Below, piece after piece: positions 58,033-64,000 of a DNA stretch of 64,000 nucleotides. Source of the DNA: an uncultured Eubacterium sp. (GTDB taxonomy: Bacteria > Bacillota > Clostridia > Lachnospirales > Lachnospiraceae). Under the pieces are notes generated by a model. It did not search any database, was not told the origin of the DNA, and saw nothing but the letters and a program-made list of their open reading frames with translations. The stretch spans positions 1-64,000 of the forward strand of contig CAKRDZ010000018.1 in NCBI GenBank assembly GCA_934316845.1, read 5' to 3'. Each line of letters opens with the position of its first letter. Within the stretch, counting starts at the first letter, position 1. Made by a program: the position numbers and the translations under genes.

Positions 58033-60621
58033 TTGAATACTACATCAGAAAAACAACAGAAAAAACACATATGTGCTGCTCTTTTGGCTCATGTAGATGC
58101 CGGAAAGACGACATTGTCGGAAGCATTATTATATGAAAGCGGTGTAATCCGGACGAGAGGACGTGTAGATCACAAAGATGCCTTTTTAGATACCTCGCCG
58201 TTGGAACGGGAACGTGGAATTACAATATTTTCCAAACAGGCGTGTTTTTCGTATGGAAATATGGACGTTACCTTGTTGGATACGCCGGGACATGTGGACT
58301 TCTCCTCGGAGATGGAGCGGACGCTTCAGGTGATTGATTACGCGGTGCTGATCATAAGCGGAACGGATGGCGTACAGGGGCATACGGAGACGGTTTGGAA
58401 ACTTTTGCAGAAATACCGGATTCCGACGTTTTTATTTGTCAATAAAATGGATCTTCCGGGAGCAGATAAAGCCGCCGTGTTAAAGGAATTACAGACGAAA
58501 TTATCGCCTTACTGTGTGGATTTTACCGAAGAGGAAGAAACACTGTGTGAAAATGTGGCAATGTGCGAGGAAACTCTGCTGGAGACCTATCTCGAAGAGG
58601 AAACTTTTGATCTGAAAAAAGAGGTCAGAAGACTGGTTTCGGGGACCTTGCTTTACCCGTGCTATTTTGGTTCTGCACTACAAAACGAAGGGGTAGGGCA
58701 GTTTTTAAAAGGGATGGAAGAATTTACCAAAATTCCGGAATATAAAAATGAATTTGCCGGAAAAGTATATAAGATCACACGGGACGATGCCGGACAGCGT
58801 CTTACCCATATGAAACTGACCGGGGGAGAATTGAAACTCCGCGATGAGATCGAAGGCATTGGAAAAGTGAATGAAATCCGCGTGTATTCCGGGGAAAAAT
58901 ATACGCTGCAGCAGGAAGTGAAAGCCGGGGATATCTGTGCGATACCGGGATTTACGGAGACCTATGCCGGTCAGGGTGTTGGGCAGGAAGCCGATTTCTG
59001 CGCTAATCAGCTGGCACCGGTGTGCAACTATCAGATCCTGCTCCCGGAAGAAACGGACGAGGCGGCTGCCTGGCGGCAGTTAAAGCAGTTAGAAGAGGAG
59101 GATCCGAATCTCCATCTTTCATGGCAGGCGCAGACGCGGGAGATCTTTATCCAGCCGATGGGAGAAGTGCAGCTGGAAGTGATCAAGCGGATGGTTGCCG
59201 AACGCTATGGAATGGATATTGCATTTGGAAGCGCGACAATCTTATATCAGGAAACAATCGAAGATACCGTGATCGGAATGGGGCATTTTGAACCATTGCG
59301 CCATTATGCGGAAGTACACCTTAAAATGGAACCGCTTCCACGGGGCAGCGGACTTCAATTTGTGACCGAATGCAGCGAGGACGAACTGGATCTGAACTGG
59401 CAGCGGCTGATCCTTACGCATCTGGGTGAAAAAGAATTTAGCGGTGTGTTGACCGGATCGCCGATCACGGATATTAAATTTACATTGATCGCCGGAAGAG
59501 CGCATCTCAAACATACTGAAGGCGGGGATTTCCGCCAGGCGACATACCGCGCGGTGCGTCAGGGACTGCGGCAGGCAAAAAGCCGGCTGCTGGAACCGAT
59601 GTACCGATTCCGGATGGAAGTGCCGATGGAACAGATCGGACGAGTTATGAGCGATGTCGGAAAGATGCACGGAACCTTCCGCCAGCAGCCGGATGATGGC
59701 GAAATGAGTGCGATCGAGGGAACCTGTCCGGTCGCATCAATGGCGGGCTACGGTACGGAATTTGCGGCATTTACGAAAGGCAGAGGGAGAATGACGCTTT
59801 CCTTCTGTGGATATGAACCGTGCCATAACGAAGATGAGATTGTAAAAAAATGTAAATACAACCCAGACGCGGATGTGGAAAATACGGCAGATTCGGTATT
59901 TTGTTCGCACGGTTCCGGGTTTGTCGTGCCGTGGAATGAAGTGGCAAAACATGTACACATTGATACGTCGATAAAAAAACGCCAGCCGGCAAAAAATACG
60001 GCAGCGGCGCCGAAAGAACCGTCCAAAAAGAATTCGGCAATGTCGGAAGAAAAAGAACTGCAGGCGATCTTTGAGCGGACGTTCGGCCCGGTAAAGACCC
60101 GTGTCGAGACACCGGCAAAGAAAGTGATCAAGGCGGAACCGGAGAAGACAAAGACCAAAGAGTATAAACCGGTATACGAGGAAGAATATCTTCTTGTGGA
60201 CGGCTACAATATCATCTTTGCCTGGGATGAATTGAAAGCGCTTGCCGCAGAAAATCTGGAGGGGGCGCGTGCTAAACTGATGGAGATCATGTGCAACTAC
60301 CAGGGCTTTTGCGGGTGTCATCTGATCCTTGTATTTGATGCGTACAAGGTAAAAGGAAATCCGGGCAGCGTAGAACAATTTCACAATATCAGCGTCGTTT
60401 ATACGAAAGAGGCCGAGACGGCGGATATGTATATCGAGAAGACGACGAAAGAGATTGCGAAGAAGAAACGGGTGCGCGTTGCGACATCGGATGGTATGGA
60501 GCAGATCATCATACTCGGACATGGAGCGGCAAGAATCTCTGCCCGCGCCTTTCAGGAAGAAGTACAGCGCGTCAATGGCCGCATCGCGGAAGAGGTTGAG
60601 AGGAGGACGACACAGTCATGA
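58033..60621 (+). CDS. Ribosomal-protection-type GTPase fused to YacP/Rae1-like NYN domain
   Basis: 862 residues starting at TTG 58033 (AAAGGGG upstream; no suitable ATG). Residues 1 to about 640 form an EF-G-like translational GTPase of the TetM/TetW class: G1 AHVDAGKT, RGIT, DTPGH, NKMD, then domains II-V. A Lys/Pro/Ala-rich linker (about 645-710) follows. Residues about 716-862 form a YacP-like NYN domain with the acidic residues of LLVDGYNII, LVFDAYK, ETADMYIE and ATSDGMEQ. YacP (Rae1) of Bacillus cleaves mRNA in the ribosomal A site. The fusion suggests a factor that binds the A site and may cut mRNA there. Classical tetracycline resistance is not implied. TrmH-type methyltransferase overlaps its end. 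Confidence 0.92.
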   Translation: MNTTSEKQQKKHICAALLAHVDAGKTTLSEALLYESGVIRTRGRVDHKDAFLDTSPLERERGITIFSKQACFSYGNMDVTLLDTPGHVDFSSEMERTLQVIDYAVLIISGTDGVQGHTETVWKLLQKYRIPTFLFVNKMDLPGADKAAVLKELQTKLSPYCVDFTEEEETLCENVAMCEETLLETYLEEETFDLKKEVRRLVSGTLLYPCYFGSALQNEGVGQFLKGMEEFTKIPEYKNEFAGKVYKITRDDAGQRLTHMKLTGGELKLRDEIEGIGKVNEIRVYSGEKYTLQQEVKAGDICAIPGFTETYAGQGVGQEADFCANQLAPVCNYQILLPEETDEAAAWRQLKQLEEEDPNLHLSWQAQTREIFIQPMGEVQLEVIKRMVAERYGMDIAFGSATILYQETIEDTVIGMGHFEPLRHYAEVHLKMEPLPRGSGLQFVTECSEDELDLNWQRLILTHLGEKEFSGVLTGSPITDIKFTLIAGRAHLKHTEGGDFRQATYRAVRQGLRQAKSRLLEPMYRFRMEVPMEQIGRVMSDVGKMHGTFRQQPDDGEMSAIEGTCPVASMAGYGTEFAAFTKGRGRMTLSFCGYEPCHNEDEIVKKCKYNPDADVENTADSVFCSHGSGFVVPWNEVAKHVHIDTSIKKRQPAKNTAAAPKEPSKKNSAMSEEKELQAIFERTFGPVKTRVETPAKKVIKAEPEKTKTKEYKPVYEEEYLLVDGYNIIFAWDELKALAAENLEGARAKLMEIMCNYQGFCGCHLILVFDAYKVKGNPGSVEQFHNISVVYTKEAETADMYIEKTTKEIAKKKRVRVATSDGMEQIIILGHGAARISARAFQEEVQRVNGRIAEEVERRTTQS

Positions 60622-61397
60622 TAGAGAGCAGTACAAATTCCCAGATAAAGAAGATACAGAAACTGAAAAAGAGTGCCAGAAACCGCAGAAAAGAAGGCCT
60701 TTTTATCGCAGAGGGAGTGCGGCTTGTCGAAGATGCGCTGGCGTACCATATGGCAGAAAAAGTATATCTGTCAGAAAATGTAAAAGAAGAATATTTTGCC
60801 AGACTATCGCATAAACTGAAAGAAGCAGACGTAGAATATGTAAGTTCGAAAGTTTTTCAGGAAATGTCAGACACCGAAAGCCCACAGGGGGTACTTGCGG
60901 TCGTGAAGATTCCGGGATATGATAGGTCTACTGTTGTAGAACGAGAAAATGCTGCCGTGATCTGTCTGGAGGATATTCAGGATCCCGGAAATCTGGGGAC
61001 GATATTCCGGACGGCAGAAGGAGCCGGAATGTCGGCGGTTATCCTGTCTGCCGGCTGTGTGGATCTCTTTAATCCGAAAGTAGTGCGCGCGACGATGGGC
61101 GCGATTTTCCGCCTTCCCTTTATCATTACGGAAAATATGACAAAAGAAGCGGAACAGTTAAAAACAGAACATTTTTCCGTGTATGCGGCGAGTCTTGACG
61201 GAGCGCGGTTTTATACGGAAGAGACTTACGAGGGAAAATGTGCGGTCATTATAGGCAACGAGGCAAATGGCATCAGACCGGAGACACAGCAGGCGGCCAC
61301 GCACAAAATAAAGATTCCGATGGAAGGGCAGCTGGAATCTCTCAATGCGGCAGTCAGTGCGGCACTTTTCATGTATGAGATTCATCGCAATCGGTAG
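60618..61397 (+). CDS. TrmH/SpoU family RNA 2'-O-methyltransferase
   Basis: A 259-residue knotted SAM-dependent methyltransferase. The N-terminal RNA-binding part (ESSTNSQIKKIQKLKKSARNRRKEGLFIAEGVRLVEDAL) is typical of the RlmB/TsnR-like group that acts on 23S rRNA. The knot motifs are LEDIQDPGNLGTIFRTAEGAG, VIIGNEANGI and IPMEGQLESLNAAVS. The ATG overlaps the stop of the GTPase-NYN gene (ATGA), which suggests a common role at the ribosome. Confidence 0.95.
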   Translation: MIESSTNSQIKKIQKLKKSARNRRKEGLFIAEGVRLVEDALAYHMAEKVYLSENVKEEYFARLSHKLKEADVEYVSSKVFQEMSDTESPQGVLAVVKIPGYDRSTVVERENAAVICLEDIQDPGNLGTIFRTAEGAGMSAVILSAGCVDLFNPKVVRATMGAIFRLPFIITENMTKEAEQLKTEHFSVYAASLDGARFYTEETYEGKCAVIIGNEANGIRPETQQAATHKIKIPMEGQLESLNAAVSAALFMYEIHRNR

Positions 61398-61426
61398 TTG
61401 CAATATTTGTCCGGATATAGTAAAAT
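61398..61426 (+). promoter_or_regulatory. Promoter of nfeD-stomatin genes
   Basis: TTGCAA (61398-61403), 17-base spacer, TAAAAT (61421-61426). Confidence 0.75.
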
Positions 61427-61472
61427 AGATAGCGTAGTATTTTTTTAATGCCCAAAAGGAGGTGCTGAATCA

Positions 61473-61895
61473 GTGGTTATATGGTTAGTGATTTTAGCGG
61501 TTATGATTCTTATCGAAGCAGCAACCATGGGACTGACGACCGTATGGTTTGCTTTGGGATCTCTTGGTGCGGCAGTTGTGACCGGACTTGGCGGCGGCTT
61601 TTGGCTGCAGTTTACGGTGTTTGTTATTCTCTCATTTTTATCTATGATCGTATTTCGTCCTATTGCGATGCGGTTTTTTAATCCCGTAAAAGAAAAAACG
61701 AACATTGATGAGATTATAGGAAAAAAAGCAGTAGTGATCGAGACAATCGATAATCTGCTGGAAACCGGAAGAGTCCGATATCAGGGGATGGAATGGTCCG
61801 CGCGTGCGGAAGAAGAAAAAGACAAGATTGAAAAAGACACAGAGGTAGAGATTACCGCAGTACAAGGTGTCAAATTGATCGTAAAAACAAAGTAA
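61473..61895 (+). CDS. NfeD family membrane protein (short form)
   Basis: 140 residues starting at GTG 61473 after AAGGAGG. Three to four hydrophobic segments (about 1-65) are followed by a soluble OB-fold domain (about 80-138; GKKAVVIETIDNLLETGRVRYQGMEWSARA). Short NfeD proteins pair with SPFH/stomatin proteins in the membrane, and the stomatin-like gene follows 19 bases later. Confidence 0.94.
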   Translation: MVIWLVILAVMILIEAATMGLTTVWFALGSLGAAVVTGLGGGFWLQFTVFVILSFLSMIVFRPIAMRFFNPVKEKTNIDEIIGKKAVVIETIDNLLETGRVRYQGMEWSARAEEEKDKIEKDTEVEITAVQGVKLIVKTK

Positions 61896-61914
61896 GAAAG
61901 GAAAGGTGAAAAAC

Positions 61915-62862
61915 ATGAATGGTACAGAAATCAGCGGAGGGCTTGTAGTTGGCGTGTTCATTGTTGTGTTGGTGCTTATTATACTGGCATCCTGCATTAA
62001 GATCGTTCCACAGGCAAACGCGTTTATTATTGAAAGACTTGGAGCTTATATCGGAACATGGTCCGTAGGAATACATTTTAAAGTTCCGTTTTTGGACCGT
62101 GTGGTAAGACGGGTGAATTTAAAAGAGCAGGTAATGGATTTTCCACCTCAGCCCGTAATTACAAAGGATAATGTTACAATGCAGATCGATACGGTTGTAT
62201 TTTTCCAGATCACGGATCCGAAATTGTTTACGTACGGAGTGGAAAATCCGATCATGGCGATTGAAAATCTGACGGCGACGACACTTCGTAATATTATCGG
62301 TGATCTCGAACTCGACCAGACACTTACGTCAAGAGAGACGATCAATACCCATATGCGTTCCAATCTCGATATTGCGACCGACCCATGGGGAATCAAAGTA
62401 AATCGTGTGGAATTGAAAAACATCATTCCACCGCGTGAGATTCAGGATTCGATGGAAAAACAGATGAAGGCAGAGCGTGAACGCCGTGAGTCGATTCTTC
62501 GTGCGGAAGGTGAGAAAAAATCCACCGTACTGGTAGCCGAAGGAAAGAAAGAATCTGCGATCCTTGAAGCAGAGGCAGAAAAAGAAGCTGCAATCCTTCG
62601 TGCGGAAGCGAAGAAAGAAGCGACGATCCGGGAAGCGGAAGGTCGTGCGCAGGCGATTGAAGCGGTACAGAGAGCGACGGCAGAGGGAATCCGTTTCCTC
62701 AATGAAGCAGATCCGTCAAAAGCAGTACTGACAATAAAGAGTCTTGAAGCATTTGAAAAAGCAGCGGACGGAAAGGCAACGAAGATCATTATCCCTTCTG
62801 AAATTCAGGGGGTAGCCGGACTTGCAAAAGCCGTTGTGGAAAGTGTAAAAGAAACCGAATAA
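61915..62862 (+). CDS. SPFH/Band 7 (stomatin-like) protein
   Basis: A 315-residue membrane-anchored scaffold. The ATG at 61915 follows GGAAAGG. One N-terminal helix (about 8-32), the SPFH domain (about 35-190; IVPQANAFIIERLGAYIGTW, RVVRRVNLKEQVMDFPPQPV), then a long Ala/Glu-rich coiled coil (about 180-255) that supports ring assembly. Such proteins organise membrane microdomains and act with NfeD. Confidence 0.95.
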   Translation: MNGTEISGGLVVGVFIVVLVLIILASCIKIVPQANAFIIERLGAYIGTWSVGIHFKVPFLDRVVRRVNLKEQVMDFPPQPVITKDNVTMQIDTVVFFQITDPKLFTYGVENPIMAIENLTATTLRNIIGDLELDQTLTSRETINTHMRSNLDIATDPWGIKVNRVELKNIIPPREIQDSMEKQMKAERERRESILRAEGEKKSTVLVAEGKKESAILEAEAEKEAAILRAEAKKEATIREAEGRAQAIEAVQRATAEGIRFLNEADPSKAVLTIKSLEAFEKAADGKATKIIIPSEIQGVAGLAKAVVESVKETE

Positions 62863-62964
62863 ACAGGAGAAGGGGATTCTTTACTACCGGTCTGTCCGAG
62901 AGAGAACCCCCCTCTTTATTCGTAAAAACAGCAGACAGAGCGCACTGCGGAAAAGAGGTTAATC

Positions 62965-63948
62965 ATGGAGTTAAAAGGACGTAATTTTTTGACATTAAAA
63001 GATTTTTCACCGGAAGAAATTGGATATTTTTTACAATTATCAAAAGAGTTGAAAGAAAAGAAGAGAAATGGTATCAGCCATCGGATGCACGAAGGGAAAA
63101 ATATTGCTCTGATCTTTGAAAAAACAAGTACAAGAACGCGTTGCTCCTTTGAAGTGGCAGCTCATGATCTGGGGATGGGCGTTACATATCTGGATCCACA
63201 GGGATCTCAGATCGGCAAGAAAGAAAGCATCGCCGATACCGCAAGGGTGTTAGGAAGAATGTTCGACGGGATCGAATACCGCGGATTTGGACAGGAGATT
63301 GTGGAAGAACTGGCACAATATGCCGGTGTTCCGGTCTGGAACGGACTTACCAATGAATATCATCCGACACAGATGTTAGCCGATCTTCTGACGATACAAG
63401 AAAAATTTGGAAAATTGGAAGGCATCAAACTTGTGTATATGGGAGATGCCCGTTACAATATGGGGAATTCTCTGATGATCGCCTGCACAAAGATGGGAAT
63501 GCATTTTACCGCCTGTGCGCCAAAAGAATATTTTCCAAATGCCGAGCTGGTCGCACAATGTGAGGAATATGCTAAGGCATCCGGCGGTTCCATAACGTTG
63601 ACGGAAAGTGTGGAAGAAGGCACGAAAGACGCCGATGTTTTGTATACGGATGTCTGGGTTTCGATGGGCGAACCGGAAGAAGTGTGGGAAGAGCGTATCA
63701 AAGCCTTGTCGCCATACCAGGTAAATAAGAAAGCGATGGACAATGCCAAGGATACGGCAATCTTTATGCACTGCCTGCCGGCATTCCATGACCTTAAGAC
63801 AAAAATCGGAAAACAGATTTATGAAAAATACGGTTTGACCGAGATGGAAGTGACAGACGAAGTGTTTGAGGCTTATGCTGACGTAGTATTTGAAGAAGCA
63901 GAAAACCGGATGCACACGATCAAAGCAGTGATGGCTGCCACATTATAA
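62965..63948 (+). CDS. argF: Ornithine carbamoyltransferase
   Basis: A 327-residue enzyme that joins carbamoyl phosphate and ornithine to give citrulline, in arginine synthesis or, in reverse, in the arginine deiminase pathway. The carbamoyl-phosphate loop S55-T-R-T-R59 and the ornithine-binding HCLPAFHD are intact. GAGG precedes the ATG at modest spacing. The downstream gene starts 33 bases later. With no arc or arg neighbours visible, the direction of use cannot be told. Confidence 0.95.
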   Translation: MELKGRNFLTLKDFSPEEIGYFLQLSKELKEKKRNGISHRMHEGKNIALIFEKTSTRTRCSFEVAAHDLGMGVTYLDPQGSQIGKKESIADTARVLGRMFDGIEYRGFGQEIVEELAQYAGVPVWNGLTNEYHPTQMLADLLTIQEKFGKLEGIKLVYMGDARYNMGNSLMIACTKMGMHFTACAPKEYFPNAELVAQCEEYAKASGGSITLTESVEEGTKDADVLYTDVWVSMGEPEEVWEERIKALSPYQVNKKAMDNAKDTAIFMHCLPAFHDLKTKIGKQIYEKYGLTEMEVTDEVFEAYADVVFEEAENRMHTIKAVMAATL

Positions 63949-63981
63949 AAAAGAAAAATCAGACAGTTAAGGAGGGCCAAT

Positions 63982-64000
63982 ATGAATAAAAATCTTGATT
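63982..64000 (+). CDS. Start of a further gene (cut by window end)
   Basis: ATG at 63982, seven bases after AAGGAGGG, reading MNKNLD before the window ends. Too short to identify. It is likely cotranscribed with argF. Confidence 0.6.

Noticed and set aside
58033..60000. Tetracycline resistance gene tet(M/W/O)
   Set aside because: It is an EF-G-like GTPase of the same class, but divergent and fused to an NYN domain in a housekeeping context with no mobile element. Resistance cannot be claimed.
62863..62964. Terminator between the stomatin gene and argF
   Set aside because: The G-run and C-run (62872-62875, 62907-62912) do not form a continuous stem, and no T-run follows at the right place.

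Overview
The window looks like part of the chromosome of a Gram-positive, spore-forming gut clostridium, most likely Lachnospiraceae. This is an inference from gene content, Shine-Dalgarno sites and promoter style. Supporting signs are spoVAD/spoVAE, a CIRCE operator, a T-box leader, a DUF4364 protein, a fused SecDF, the rho-rpmE-DUF1385-prmC-prfA cluster, and secreted proteins with lysine-rich Ig-like domains and Thr/Ala/Pro linkers. I saw no rRNA, tRNA, CRISPR array, transposase or prophage gene. Most promoters are TTGnnn-N17-TAnnnT.

0-11 kb: a secreted protein whose transglutaminase-like domain stops before the usual catalytic Asp; a CIRCE-controlled hsp20; a lipoprotein; a macro-domain/vWA pair followed by a 51-residue ORF; two MATE exporters around an MmcQ-MGMT fusion; and an LRR_5 lipoprotein. 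11-24 kb: a T-box leader in front of cstA, an RsmH-family methyltransferase, a TetR regulator and an ABC exporter operon sharing one operator palindrome, a WYL regulator with a structured leader, a FIST-sensor/soluble-MCP pair and a Nudix hydrolase. 24-35 kb: a MarR-controlled heterodimeric ABC exporter, pta, tadA, secDF, spoVAD-spoVAE and an AI-2E-family protein.

35-46 kb is a block of cell-envelope genes: two paralogous polysaccharide deacetylase-like proteins, a Big2-glycerophosphodiesterase, a 1339-residue repeat protein and an M23 peptidase. 46-64 kb is mostly housekeeping: a malic enzyme/radical SAM/DUF4364 operon, a UDPGP-type pyrophosphorylase, Rho with a large Asn/Gln/Tyr-rich insert, L31, DUF1385, PrmC, RF1, a PAS-REC protein, a second AI-2E protein, a ribosomal-protection-type GTPase fused to a YacP/Rae1-like NYN domain, a SpoU methyltransferase, NfeD plus stomatin, and argF. 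The last bases start one more gene.

The strongest leads are the GTPase-NYN fusion, the prion-like insert in Rho, the T-box on a carbon-starvation-type transporter, a family of GTAAC...ATTCAGGA palindromic elements, the structured leader before the first MATE gene, and the two NodB domains that lack the second metal-binding His.
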